DNA of 64,000 nt from Marinobacter sp. ANT_B65. Its GTDB lineage: Bacteria; Pseudomonadota; Gammaproteobacteria; Pseudomonadales; Oleiphilaceae. The position numbers were made by a program, and so were the translations under genes. This document shows positions 25,522 through 34,872 of the stretch, one piece after another (position 1 is the stretch's first letter; each line of letters starts with the position of its first letter). Below the pieces are notes generated by a model. The model saw only the letters and a list, made by a program, of their open reading frames with translations, ran no database searches and was not told the origin of the DNA. The DNA is taken from assembly GCF_002407605.1 (NCBI RefSeq), contig NZ_NXGV01000002.1, positions 1 through 64,000 on the forward strand, in the 5' to 3' direction.

Positions 25522-27335
25522 TACAACAGCTCTCTCTCGCCGGCCCGGGCAGGCCAAAGGTAATAATCGCGGTGGTGCCCCTCCAATCGAATCCGAACCC
25601 GGGTAAACGTATTGATCTGTGCAAACTGGGCAAAAAACCGGTCAAGAATAGCCGAGAACAGATAGATACTGGTGCCCGCATAGTTTGATCGGGAAAAGGT
25701 TATACAAATCTCTGTGCCCTGGCATATACCGCTATGGACGCCTTTGCCAACGCGGGCAGCAATGCGACGGGTTTTTACCTGTTCTATCCCCTCTATCAGC
25801 GCTTCGGTTTCCGGGGTATGCCTGACATCATGCAGGCGCAGCACTGCTTTCAGGCGACTCAGCGCGTCACTCCCGGTGAAGTGTTCAAGGTTCAACTGCT
25901 GAACAAACTCCCACCTGGCTCCGTCTGACAGGTCCACTCGGGTAGTCGGTGTTGGCGGCACTAAAGCTACTGCTTCCTCAACTAGCGGCTCACCAATTGC
26001 CCGAAAGCGAGGCTCTCCGCCACCAAAAGGCAGGCGCTCTGGAATATTCCGGTTGCAGCACCAGGCATTGACCATCAGGATCTCGCCTTGAGGCAAGTCT
26101 TCAAGTACACGGCGGTTGAAACGACGATCGACCAGAGTCAGACATGTTTCAAATCCCGGTTCATACTGACCGCCAGCCCAACTCGCTTCGCGTCTTTCCA
26201 GATGCCAGAACACGTCCAGACCAGACTGCCAACGAGGATGGCCCATGCCATAGAAAGGTGCCATTTCGCGAACGTTTTCGTTTTCCACCAGACTGGCAGA
26301 CTCCACACTGACAACCTCATATGTGTCAGCACCACGGAACCGGGAAATCAACCGATGTTCATGATTGGAATCGTCATTGCTTACCGGTTCCAGAATTTCG
26401 TCAAACAGGTTAACGGCAGGCACACACCAAAGCCTCATATGCTCCGGAATGAAGCTCTTTTCCTGTTCTCCGGAGGCCTCGCCCAGATACACATACAGGT
26501 CAACTTCTTCATGCTCGGGCCAAAAGCCGTCAAGCCCCGTAAATTCAGCAAACAGAAACTTCTCCTGAAATTGAAAGAACTCTGTCAGCAGCCGAAAGCC
26601 ATCAAAACTCCGCTTGCTGTAGGGAACCAATGCATCGTCGGCCTCAAACCCCGGTGCATTGATATGTTGAACGCTGAAGAAACGCAGTTGCCGGGTATCA
26701 GTAGTGGGAGCAATCGCGAAGCCAATGCCTGAGCGGTGGATAAGATCATAGAGTTCGTTGCTCAGGTGAGTCTGGCCATGCAGATAGAACCTCAGCGATG
26801 GCAGATTTATCTCGCTGAACGGCAAAGGCGACCTGAGCCGGAGCTTGATCACACTACGGGCACCTTCTGACCCCAATGGTCTTGGGGCATCGAAGGGCGC
26901 ATTCTCAAACGCTGCAGTTACAACCTCTACCGGCGCCAGGTATTGACTTGCCGGTGACCGGAACTCACAGGGCGGCAAACCCTCTACAGTCGTTTCATAA
27001 CGCTGCTGTTTATCCAAAGCTGCGCAATGAGTCTGTGATGTACCGGCTTTTAGCTGGATCACCGTCATTGATGGAATCGGGGCCAGATAATCAGGGAACA
27101 GATTCCCCATCAGGATATCCGTCAGCTCCGGAAAATGGTTATCCAGCCGCCGCCGGATCTGGGCGGTCATAAATGCGACCCCCTCCAGCAACCGTGAGAC
27201 ATGAGGATCCTCTACGGATTCATCACTGACACGCAGATTACCCGCCACTTTGGGGTAGGTTTTGGCAAACTCAGCTCCCTGCCGCCGCAGGTAGGCAAGT
27301 TCACGGTTGTAGTACTGAAGGAGCTCATCACTCAT
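25521..27335 (-). CDS. tssF: T6SS baseplate protein TssF
   Basis: 604 residues from the ATG at 27335, coupled to the tssE stop (TGATG). The N-terminus LLQYYNRELAYLRRQGAEFAKTYPKVAGNL and DPHVSRLLEGVAFMTAQIRRRLDNHFPELT are the TssF signature; DVFWHLERREASW and the C-terminus (GTSIYLFSAILDRFFAQFAQINTFTRV) also match. It forms the wedge with TssG, TssE and TssK. Confidence 0.96.
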   Translation of the reverse strand: MSDELLQYYNRELAYLRRQGAEFAKTYPKVAGNLRVSDESVEDPHVSRLLEGVAFMTAQIRRRLDNHFPELTDILMGNLFPDYLAPIPSMTVIQLKAGTSQTHCAALDKQQRYETTVEGLPPCEFRSPASQYLAPVEVVTAAFENAPFDAPRPLGSEGARSVIKLRLRSPLPFSEINLPSLRFYLHGQTHLSNELYDLIHRSGIGFAIAPTTDTRQLRFFSVQHINAPGFEADDALVPYSKRSFDGFRLLTEFFQFQEKFLFAEFTGLDGFWPEHEEVDLYVYLGEASGEQEKSFIPEHMRLWCVPAVNLFDEILEPVSNDDSNHEHRLISRFRGADTYEVVSVESASLVENENVREMAPFYGMGHPRWQSGLDVFWHLERREASWAGGQYEPGFETCLTLVDRRFNRRVLEDLPQGEILMVNAWCCNRNIPERLPFGGGEPRFRAIGEPLVEEAVALVPPTPTTRVDLSDGARWEFVQQLNLEHFTGSDALSRLKAVLRLHDVRHTPETEALIEGIEQVKTRRIAARVGKGVHSGICQGTEICITFSRSNYAGTSIYLFSAILDRFFAQFAQINTFTRVRIRLEGHHRDYYLWPARAGERELL

Positions 27336-27796
27336 CAGGCACACTCCTGAAGTGTCATGGAGAGATTTACTGGCTCAAGATCGGAACGGAATGCCACCGG
27401 CTCAGGCACCGGGTCAACCAGCAGAATGGCATCAATCCTCAGTCTCATGGTGCGATCAAGGGGCGTATCACCCTCTTCAGCAATCACTTCGATGCGTGTC
27501 AGCCTTGGTTCGAACCGCACAATGGTTTGCCGCACCTCCTCGCACAGCCATTGCCGGGCCTCTTCTGTTCCCAGGTCCATCACCGTAAAGTCAGGCAAGC
27601 CGTAGCCAAGTACCGACTGTTTGAGCTCCCGCAGCTCAGGCGGAAGCACCAGCCACGATCGCCTTGTATTCAGGAGCGCTTCAAGATCCCGGCGGACGGA
27701 CTGACGAATGGTCATCACCGTCGCTTTGGCGCTATGATCTGCCGCCAACCGGTCCAGCAGATTCATTTGAAGGCGTACATTACGATCAGTCGGCAT
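27335..27796 (-). CDS. tssE: T6SS baseplate protein TssE (gp25-like)
   Basis: 153 residues of the gp25/lysozyme-like baseplate family: MNLLDRLAAD..., SVRRDLEALLNTRRSW, SVLGYGLPDFT, then RQTIVRFEPRLTRIEVIAE. The conserved arginine-rich RRDLEALLNTRR motif, which nucleates the sheath, is present. It overlaps tagJ by 11 nt and is coupled to tssF. Confidence 0.95.
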   Translation of the reverse strand: MPTDRNVRLQMNLLDRLAADHSAKATVMTIRQSVRRDLEALLNTRRSWLVLPPELRELKQSVLGYGLPDFTVMDLGTEEARQWLCEEVRQTIVRFEPRLTRIEVIAEEGDTPLDRTMRLRIDAILLVDPVPEPVAFRSDLEPVNLSMTLQECA

Positions 27797-28583
27797 AAAC
27801 TGCTGCTACTCGCTCTGCCCGTTTCACATCCGCCAGCCCAACAGCCTCGTCACCTACAAGAAACTGCTTGAGCCCCCTGCCGGTTACCAGTCCGCCAGAG
27901 TGGGTGTGCCACTCGGTCACACGCCCCAGCCATTCAGCATCGGTGTGACTATCGGAATACACCAGAGGAACAAACACCTCCCCCTGCTTACCAGACACCA
28001 GTTCAACATCCGCCCGGCGCCATATCAGTTCAACCGGAGAGGTCGGTGGATGAAAATCGATGGACTCAATCTCAGACCAGCGCCAAAGATAGAACTTACC
28101 TTCAGCACTCAAGGCCTCCAGAAAATCACACAAGCTATCGTCACAGTCACGTATGTCCCCACTTACGTCACCAAGTCGGAACTCAGACGCTGGTCTTTGT
28201 TGCTCCAGACTGGTAGCTGCAGCCTCGGCTGCCGCATAATCCTGCTCATTCAACGCAACTCTCAGCGCCAGAACTGACTGGAGGTTTGGGCTTTCACACA
28301 CTACTGAGTCCTCCGCCAGCTTGCCTTGGTGGAAATCCAGCCGGGCCTGTTGTGCCCGGATGAGCTGGCGAAGGTTCGCTGCACCGGCCAACCACTCCGG
28401 GTGGTGACGGGCAAGCGAGCCCAGCATGTCATCCGCGCGCGCAAGGTCACCCGCCACACACAAGAGCTCAATCAGAGAAGCCCGCAACTCTGCCGCAGCA
28501 GGCTGCGCCTTTACCTGTTGCTGAACTTCTTCGATAGCCTGAGCCAGATTTCCGCCCGCCAAATGCTGCTTGATGACATCCAT
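27786..28583 (-). CDS. tagJ: T6SS accessory protein TagJ (ImpE family)
   Basis: 265 residues. The N-terminal ~130 residues are TPR-like helices (LAQAIEEVQQQVKAQPAAAELRASLIELLCVAGDLARADDMLGSL). The C-terminal half is the ImpE domain (WRWSEIESIDFHPPTSPVELIWRRADVEL...VFVPLVYSDS). TagJ is known to bind the sheath subunit TssB and modulate ClpV-driven recycling. It lies between tssC2 and tssE, as in Pseudomonas imp-type clusters. The start ATG is followed by the usual DVIKQHLAGGNL. Confidence 0.92.
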   Translation of the reverse strand: MDVIKQHLAGGNLAQAIEEVQQQVKAQPAAAELRASLIELLCVAGDLARADDMLGSLARHHPEWLAGAANLRQLIRAQQARLDFHQGKLAEDSVVCESPNLQSVLALRVALNEQDYAAAEAAATSLEQQRPASEFRLGDVSGDIRDCDDSLCDFLEALSAEGKFYLWRWSEIESIDFHPPTSPVELIWRRADVELVSGKQGEVFVPLVYSDSHTDAEWLGRVTEWHTHSGGLVTGRGLKQFLVGDEAVGLADVKRAERVAAVYAD

Positions 28584-28623
28584 TTCCTACTCCTCCGTTC
28601 GAATTTAAAACTGGGCGGTCGGC

Positions 28624-30144
28624 TCAGTGGCCATCCACCGGTGTCAGCTCGGTAACCAGCCGTAAACCACTTACCAGCTGATCAAGCTGGAAATGGGGTT
28701 GTAGATGTATGATCGAATAGTATTTCCCTGGCTCTCCCGCCCGCGCTTTTACCGTCACCCGCGCATCACGTAGCGGGAACTTCGTCCGCAGGCCGTCGGA
28801 TGCATTTTCGGTTGACATGGTATAGCCGTGAATCCAGCGTTGCAGTTGGGCTTCGCACTCTTCCGGCGTCCGGTATCCACCTATGCGGTCACGCCCCATA
28901 ACCTTCAGATAGTGCGCAAATCTTGAAACACACAGTATGTAATGCAGCATCGAGGAGAGCCGGGCGCTGACATCCGCCGCTGTTGTCTCATGCCGCTCGG
29001 GCTGCTGTATTGAGGGTACAGAGTGGAACACGAGCATAGGCGTGTTCGGCAAGGGCACTAAAGGCAGGAAACCCTCTTCCGCCAGAGCCTTTTCCATACG
29101 GTCACTGATCTGCCAATCCACAGCCTGACGTGTGGGAAACAGTTGGCCCGACGGATTGATTTCTGCAATCTCAGGCATGTTATCAACGGTGCCATGAGCA
29201 ACAAGCCCCGGCCGAAAGCCACGGATCTGGGAGAACCAGCCCGACTCGCAGAACGCACGTATAGCAACTGTTCCAAAAGCAAAGCAGGCAGGGCCCCAAA
29301 GGTAGTCCCTATCTGTAATCTGCCGATGCTCCAGAAAGCCAAATGCTTCGGCCCCCTCACCTAACTCCCGGTGAGGCGGTCGCATCAACATTCTTGGAAC
29401 AGCTAACCCGAGAAAACGGGAGTCTTCAGTATCCCGCAGGGAGCGCCAGGCGCTCAGTTCGACCTGGGAAAAGTGGCTTTCCAGATCTCGCACACCCGTG
29501 AGCTCTGCGTAATGATCCACACCAAAAAAGCTTGGTGCAGCATTGAGAATCAATGGCGCGAATGCCGCCGCAGCCACCTGAGACAGCTCCCGAAGTGTCT
29601 CCAGATTTGCGACACCTCCCTGAGTCCGGTGGCTGATACTGTAGGTGCCCAAAAGCAGGCCGAAAGGCTCTCCTCCCGGGCTGCCGAATTCTTCGGAATA
29701 GATTTTGGCAAACAGTTTGGACTGATCAAATTCAATAGCCCGCGCAAAGTCTGCAGAAACGATGTCCCAAGACGCATCCAGCACTTTGATCTTGACCTGG
29801 TCCTGCTGCGCATCCTGCGCAGCCTGCTCAACAAGAAGGCTGACTCCGCGCCAGTGAGCTTCAAGATCTTTAAGGTCCTGATGGTGAAGTATGGCATTAA
29901 GCTGAGCATTGATAAGCCGGTCGAGACGCAGAATATGATCAGCCAGTACTGCCCGAATCTGGTCCCGCGTCCACCCCTTGCGCCCAGGATACTGACTCAG
30001 AAACAGCATCAGCGCTTGCTGATCATCCGTCTCTGCAATCATTCGCTCCAACAGCCCTCTGCGCCGCATAGGTGCAGAGGTGCTGCCAGCAGCTTGACGG
30101 CGGGTGATGTAATCCTGCTCGACAAATGACAATGCTGAGCTCAT
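28624..30144 (-). CDS. Second TssC-like sheath protein (ImpD/TssC2)
   Basis: 506 residues from the ATG at 30144, with GGAG 6 nt upstream. It has the whole TssC (EvpB/VipB) layout: [94 protein letters not shown], and EPGKYYSIIHLQPHFQLDQL. It differs clearly from the tssC next to it. No second tssB is present. Paired tssC copies of this kind are known in imp-type clusters; the second copy's role is unclear. Confidence 0.9.
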   Translation of the reverse strand: MSSALSFVEQDYITRRQAAGSTSAPMRRRGLLERMIAETDDQQALMLFLSQYPGRKGWTRDQIRAVLADHILRLDRLINAQLNAILHHQDLKDLEAHWRGVSLLVEQAAQDAQQDQVKIKVLDASWDIVSADFARAIEFDQSKLFAKIYSEEFGSPGGEPFGLLLGTYSISHRTQGGVANLETLRELSQVAAAAFAPLILNAAPSFFGVDHYAELTGVRDLESHFSQVELSAWRSLRDTEDSRFLGLAVPRMLMRPPHRELGEGAEAFGFLEHRQITDRDYLWGPACFAFGTVAIRAFCESGWFSQIRGFRPGLVAHGTVDNMPEIAEINPSGQLFPTRQAVDWQISDRMEKALAEEGFLPLVPLPNTPMLVFHSVPSIQQPERHETTAADVSARLSSMLHYILCVSRFAHYLKVMGRDRIGGYRTPEECEAQLQRWIHGYTMSTENASDGLRTKFPLRDARVTVKARAGEPGKYYSIIHLQPHFQLDQLVSGLRLVTELTPVDGH

Positions 30145-30185
30145 GCCTACTCCAAGGTTTCCCGGAGCCTCCCCGGGAGGCCTCA

Positions 30186-31682
30186 TCAGTTACCGATTTC
30201 CGGAATCTTGGCGACGAGCCGCAAAGATGTGGTCAACTCTTCCATCTGCAACCATGGGCGCAACCAGGCAATGGCGTTGTAGGAACCAGGGCTACCCGGA
30301 ATCTCTCGCACCTGCACTTTTGCATCGGCCAACGGGAATTTTGCACGGATTTCCTGACCACCGCCTTCTGACGCATTGACATAGCCCATAATCCAGCGGT
30401 TCAGCCAGTTTTCTACATCATCCGCTTCCATGAACGAGCCAATCTTGTCACGAGCCATTACCTTCAGATAATGAGCAAACCGCGAAGTTGCCATCATGTA
30501 AGGCAGGCGCGCAGAGATTGCTGCGTTAGCAGTAGCATCAGGATTATCGTAGATCTTTGGCTTCTGGCAGGTTTGGGCACCGAAGAAAACGGCATAGTCA
30601 GTGTTTTTGTAATGGCACAAAGGCAGGAAGCCCAGCTTGCTCAGCTCTGCCTCACGCCGGTCGGTGATTCCGATTTCAGTCGGACACTTGAGGTCGGGAT
30701 CTCCATCATCACTGCGGAAGATATGCGCAGGCAGACCTTCTACTTTACCGCCACCCTCGGCACCACGAATCGCTGTGCAGAAGCCGTATTTGGAGAATGC
30801 ATTCGTCATACGGCTGCCAAGTACGTAAGAAGCGTTCATCCAGCAGTAATCGTCATGATCAGGCTTCACCGCCATGCCGGTTTCAGCATCCACTTCCAGC
30901 TCTTCAAATCCAAATTCTTCAACAGGCTTCGTAGCCTTGCCATAAGGCAGACGCGCCAGGACCCGGGGCATAGTCAGGGTAACAAAGCGGGAATCTTCAC
31001 TCTCGCGGAACGAGCGCCACTTAGTGTATTCAAGCGATTCAAATACTTTCTCAAGATCCCGAGGTCTGGACAGCTCGGTCCAGTCATCAAAGCCGAACAT
31101 GCCAGAGGATCCAGCCGACACAAACGGACAGAAACCTGCCGCTGCGACATTAGACATAAGGCTCAGGGTCTCGATGTCATTCGGGTGGCTATTAAATTCG
31201 TAATCCCCGATCATCATGCCGTATGGCTCACCACCTGGCGTGCCAAACTCGGACTCGTAGATTTTCTTGAAAATCTGACTCTGATCGAACTCAACCGCCT
31301 TCGACAAATCCTTGTGCAGTTCCTGCTTGCTCAGGTTAAGCACGCGGATTTTCAACATAGCACTGGTTTCAGAATTCATTACCAGATGGTGCATACCGCG
31401 CCATGAACCTTCCAGCTTCTGGAATTCTTCCTGGTGCAGAATTTCAGCAAGCTGGCCAGAGATCATCTGATCAAGGCGCGAAATTGCCTGATTGAAAGTA
31501 ACGGCCAGGTTTTTATTCCAGGTCACCGTGCCTTTCATGGCCTCTTCGGTCAGAGTTCGAATCAGTTCCTCTGCACGACTGCTTTCCGTTTGCTTGGTAG
31601 CTCCAATAGCTTGTTCCAGCAAACTGACCGACCCAGTTTCTTGTTCCAGTACCGCTTCTTCGGTGCGTGTTTCAAGACTCAT
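30186..31682 (-). CDS. tssC: T6SS sheath large subunit TssC (VipB)
   Basis: 498 residues. Canonical motifs: [107 protein letters not shown], and [29 protein letters not shown]. It overlaps tssB by 4 nt (ATGA). It assembles with TssB into the contractile sheath in the cytoplasm. Confidence 0.97.
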   Translation of the reverse strand: MSLETRTEEAVLEQETGSVSLLEQAIGATKQTESSRAEELIRTLTEEAMKGTVTWNKNLAVTFNQAISRLDQMISGQLAEILHQEEFQKLEGSWRGMHHLVMNSETSAMLKIRVLNLSKQELHKDLSKAVEFDQSQIFKKIYESEFGTPGGEPYGMMIGDYEFNSHPNDIETLSLMSNVAAAGFCPFVSAGSSGMFGFDDWTELSRPRDLEKVFESLEYTKWRSFRESEDSRFVTLTMPRVLARLPYGKATKPVEEFGFEELEVDAETGMAVKPDHDDYCWMNASYVLGSRMTNAFSKYGFCTAIRGAEGGGKVEGLPAHIFRSDDGDPDLKCPTEIGITDRREAELSKLGFLPLCHYKNTDYAVFFGAQTCQKPKIYDNPDATANAAISARLPYMMATSRFAHYLKVMARDKIGSFMEADDVENWLNRWIMGYVNASEGGGQEIRAKFPLADAKVQVREIPGSPGSYNAIAWLRPWLQMEELTTSLRLVAKIPEIGN

Positions 31683-32188
31683 CCCTTGTCTCCCTCTGTG
31701 CTGCTCAGATCTGAGTTCAGTGCCTGAAGATCGTCTGCGTTGTTAAGCACTCGCTCCAGCAATTCTTCCAGCTCCTCGGAACGATCGACCTTGGTTAACA
31801 AATCACGTAATTTGTTGCGGGTTTCCATCAGGTTCCGCAAAGGCTCGACCTGATTCACAATCGCTGCCGGCTGGAAATCTTCCATCGAATTGAAGCCCAG
31901 CTCCACAGAGATCTGGGAGCCATCATCCGACAACTTGTTGTCGACTTTAAGCCTCAGGCTTGGGCTCATCCGACGCATAACTTCGTCAAAATTATCACGG
32001 TCAATCTGGATAAAACGCCTGTCTTTCAGCGATTTAATGTCTGAATTGTTATTGCCAGAAAAATCTCCCATCACACCGACTACAAAGGGCAGCTCTTTTT
32101 TTACCAGCGCTCCCTCTGTTTCCACATCGTATGTAATGTGTACCCGGGGTTTGCGAACCCGGGACAATTTGTTGTGGATGCTTTCCAT
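31679..32188 (-). CDS. tssB: T6SS sheath small subunit TssB (VipA)
   Basis: 169 residues. N-terminus with the [34 protein letters not shown] signature, then [22 protein letters not shown] and the C-terminal helix [22 protein letters not shown]. Length is typical. It is coupled to tssC and lies 42 nt after tssA. Confidence 0.97.
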   Translation of the reverse strand: MESIHNKLSRVRKPRVHITYDVETEGALVKKELPFVVGVMGDFSGNNNSDIKSLKDRRFIQIDRDNFDEVMRRMSPSLRLKVDNKLSDDGSQISVELGFNSMEDFQPAAIVNQVEPLRNLMETRNKLRDLLTKVDRSEELEELLERVLNNADDLQALNSDLSSTEGDKG

Positions 32189-32230
32189 ATTGCTGTCTCC
32201 TTTTGAGCGTCACTGTTGGTTTGCCAGTGG

Positions 32231-33376
32231 TCATTCCTGCTGCTCGGGTGCAGGCACACCGGTTAGTTTAAAGAACCCATCCCGGGCTCCACTGTCAGAT
32301 ATCAGCTCCTCCATAAGTTCTGGCAATGACAGCTCGCTCCAGCGAACCGCCCGTAAAATCGCATAGGAAACCGGTGAGTGAGGTTCAGTCTTGAGAAAAA
32401 ACTCTGACAGACTACGTAACTGCTCAAGCGCCTCTTTCCGGCTTTCAATAGCAACCCTGACCGAATCCGTGCGGCCAGAAACGATCGGCGCATCAGTACC
32501 ACTGTTTTCACCCGGTGCATCTGAATCCACACTGGCATGCAACTCCTGTTGTTGCGCTTCCAGATACCGGTCAATGCGTTCTCCGGCATTGTGGTTGAGC
32601 ATGATCAGGCAACGATCAAGAGCCTTTCCAATATTGGTAGTCGGCTGAGGATCACCCTCCATGGCCTGGTCCATGGCATCCGACAGTGCCCGGAACTCAG
32701 CCTGGGCACGCTCTAACGCGTGCCGGGTTTGCACCAACCGCTCCGTTGGTGTTGCCTGTACAGCTGTAGCCAGTAAGTCCGGAGACATGGCACCGCTACG
32801 TATTCTCGCTTCCGCTTTGGCGTCATCGAGGCGGGCCACTTCTGTCGCCTGTTCCGCGTGCCAGGCGGCGTAGCAGGTCACCCCGTCACCATCAAAGAAC
32901 AAAGGCACCGAAATAATTGGCTTGATGAGAGTGCCTTCGCCATCCATACCGTTGAGGCCAACCAGTGGCGCTATCCGCGTATCCAGGCCTTCTTCGTCGG
33001 GCAACGGGTAGAGATTCTCCCAGTGCAGATCTATCAGTTCCCGTGCAAGCTGAAACCCTTCGGCGAGCCCTTCAAACCCTTTTTCCCTGCACAGGGCTTC
33101 AATCAACCAGGCAACATATTCGAGGTCTTTAGACCGGTTCGCCAATACCGATGGAATCTCATCGAGAAGCTGACGCCACTGCGGCATCTGCGGTGGTTCC
33201 TCACCGATGAGCACCTGGCGCTCTAGTGCTCTGGCCTGATTCCTGAGATCTTTCAGAGTAAAATAGGGCGACTCCGGCGAGGTATCCTCCCGAGTATCAT
33301 CACCACAAGGCAGTTCCGGTGAAATTTCTGCAAGCACCGTCTCAAGCGGGAACAGGCGGCTGGCTTCATGTGTCAT
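32231..33376 (-). CDS. tssA: T6SS assembly protein TssA (ImpA_N)
   Basis: 381 residues from the ATG at 33376, which has AGGTGG 8 nt upstream; a GTG four codons earlier would sit inside that site. The ImpA_N domain is at the front (ISPELPCGDDTREDTSPESPYFTLKD, then IDLHWENLYPLPDEEGLDTRIAPLVGLNG), followed by a helical middle. The tail is helical (SPVSYAILRAVRWSELSLPELMEELI), the short TssA type that caps the growing sheath. It sits 15 nt downstream of pppA. Confidence 0.93.
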   Translation of the reverse strand: MTHEASRLFPLETVLAEISPELPCGDDTREDTSPESPYFTLKDLRNQARALERQVLIGEEPPQMPQWRQLLDEIPSVLANRSKDLEYVAWLIEALCREKGFEGLAEGFQLARELIDLHWENLYPLPDEEGLDTRIAPLVGLNGMDGEGTLIKPIISVPLFFDGDGVTCYAAWHAEQATEVARLDDAKAEARIRSGAMSPDLLATAVQATPTERLVQTRHALERAQAEFRALSDAMDQAMEGDPQPTTNIGKALDRCLIMLNHNAGERIDRYLEAQQQELHASVDSDAPGENSGTDAPIVSGRTDSVRVAIESRKEALEQLRSLSEFFLKTEPHSPVSYAILRAVRWSELSLPELMEELISDSGARDGFFKLTGVPAPEQQE

Positions 33377-33391
33377 TGGCGTATCCACCTG

Positions 33392-34177
33392 TTAAAAATT
33401 CCACTGGCCCAGCGGAAATGTCGAATCTTTGGCGTTGTCTGCCAAACCGGTCAACCTCACAGGTGAATCAACCTGGACGATGATCGAGGTAATGTTGTCT
33501 CGGCAACCTTTCACCAGAGCCGCATGACGCAGGGCCTGATTGATATCGTCAATAGGCTCTTCCACAAGAAACTGTTCCAATTCCTCGCGCTCGAACTCAC
33601 GACTGATACCGTCCGTACATAACAGAAAGCGGTCTCCGGGCAATACCTTGCCCTCTACACTGTCGATCGCCGGGTTTGTCTCTACTCCCAGTGCCCGTGT
33701 AATAACGTTGGCCAGTGGATGGGACTCTGCTTCTTCTTCCGAGAGAACTCCCTGCTCAACAAGGTCAGCCACCTGACTGTGGTCTTTAGACAATCGTTGC
33801 AGCCTGCTCTCTCTAAGGAGATAGGCCCGACTGTCACCGATCCACAAAATGTTATACCGGTCATCGGTGATCTTCAGTGCCACCATAGTTGAGCCCAGCG
33901 TTGCTCCGGGCAGCTGTTCATCGCCGTATTTCCGGATTCGTTGATTAGCGAGATAAATCGCCTGCTCAAGATCATCCACACTCATAGAGTTGCCATGCCG
34001 CTGCCGCTCTGAACAGACGGTATCGCATATCAAACGACTGGCTACTTCACCTGCCTGATGCCCGCCCATCCCATCAGCGACAACCCAAAGCCCGTCTTCG
34101 GGAAACGCCACATAGGCATCTTCGTTATGATCCCGAACGGCTCCGGTATGCGTAAACTGGGCTGATGAATAACGCAT
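33392..34177 (-). CDS. pppA: T6SS PP2C-type Ser/Thr phosphatase PppA
   Basis: 261 residues of a single PP2C domain. Metal-site motifs: VRDHNEDAYVAFPEDGLWVVADGMGGH (DG, GMGGH), GATLGSTM, LWIGDSRAYLLRE, FLLCTDGIS and GCRDNITSIIV. No membrane segment. In H1-type T6SS the phosphatase removes the phosphate placed by PpkA on the FHA protein, turning off firing. It is separated by 1 nt from tagF and precedes tssA. Confidence 0.95.
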   Translation of the reverse strand: MRYSSAQFTHTGAVRDHNEDAYVAFPEDGLWVVADGMGGHQAGEVASRLICDTVCSERQRHGNSMSVDDLEQAIYLANQRIRKYGDEQLPGATLGSTMVALKITDDRYNILWIGDSRAYLLRESRLQRLSKDHSQVADLVEQGVLSEEEAESHPLANVITRALGVETNPAIDSVEGKVLPGDRFLLCTDGISREFEREELEQFLVEEPIDDINQALRHAALVKGCRDNITSIIVQVDSPVRLTGLADNAKDSTFPLGQWNF

Positions 34178-34178
34178 A

Positions 34179-34856
34179 TCAGGAACCCTGCCCTATAAAC
34201 TCTGCCTCCAGCCAGCCATGGTTATGCCATTGGCCGACCATCATCGAGGCGAACTGGCCAATCTTTGGCAGGCCATCTGTAAGCAGTGTTACCGGGTCTA
34301 CAAAGGCCGAGCCCTGAGTCCACCAAATGGTTGTCCTGCGATCCTTTCGCAACATGGCTTCCAGCCAGTCTGTCTCGCTGCCGGATGAGACGAACATCAA
34401 ATTGCCATCCCCTGCTGGCCACTGCATGCGTGCACTTGTGGGCTCAGGCGGCTCGATAGCGGACAGTTTCTGGCGCCAGACTTCTTCATGCCATCCATCT
34501 TCCAAAACATCCAGAATGCAGTTTTCCATAGAGGACGCCCACTCTGGCTGGCGCCAACCATCAAGCATCTGCCCGGAAAACTCGCGAACCACCAGAAAAG
34601 GGAAGTGGCGGCCCACGCGGTCAACTGAAGGAATGACCGTTCCCAATAAACCGGAATCGAGCATGCCACCGGGTGCTGAACAAAAATGCCAGATCGGTGA
34701 TGTGAGGTAGGCATCCATCCATTGCCCTTCCAACTGATCCCTGCTGACAGCAAGCGAGGTCTGACACCACTCGAAGAAGAGATCTCTGACATCCGGACGA
34801 ACATCCACCGTGATGAAATCTCCTCGCGCTGGCACCTTGCCCATATATCCCCACAT
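34179..34856 (-). CDS. tagF: T6SS post-translational repressor TagF
   Basis: 225 residues from the ATG at 34856, 16 nt after the tssM stop, with AGGGGGCG upstream. N-terminus GYMGKVPARGDFITVDV and SPIWHFCSAPG, then LGTVIPSVDRVGRHFPFLVV, are the TagF (BMA_A0400) signature; the end matches the DUF2094 pattern (TTIWWTQGS). TagF binds the FHA protein and represses firing independently of PpkA/PppA. Its presence with ppkA, pppA and tagH points to threonine-phosphorylation control of this system. Confidence 0.93.
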   Translation of the reverse strand: MWGYMGKVPARGDFITVDVRPDVRDLFFEWCQTSLAVSRDQLEGQWMDAYLTSPIWHFCSAPGGMLDSGLLGTVIPSVDRVGRHFPFLVVREFSGQMLDGWRQPEWASSMENCILDVLEDGWHEEVWRQKLSAIEPPEPTSARMQWPAGDGNLMFVSSGSETDWLEAMLRKDRRTTIWWTQGSAFVDPVTLLTDGLPKIGQFASMMVGQWHNHGWLEAEFIGQGS

Positions 34857-34872
34857 GGTTTCGCCCCCTGGC

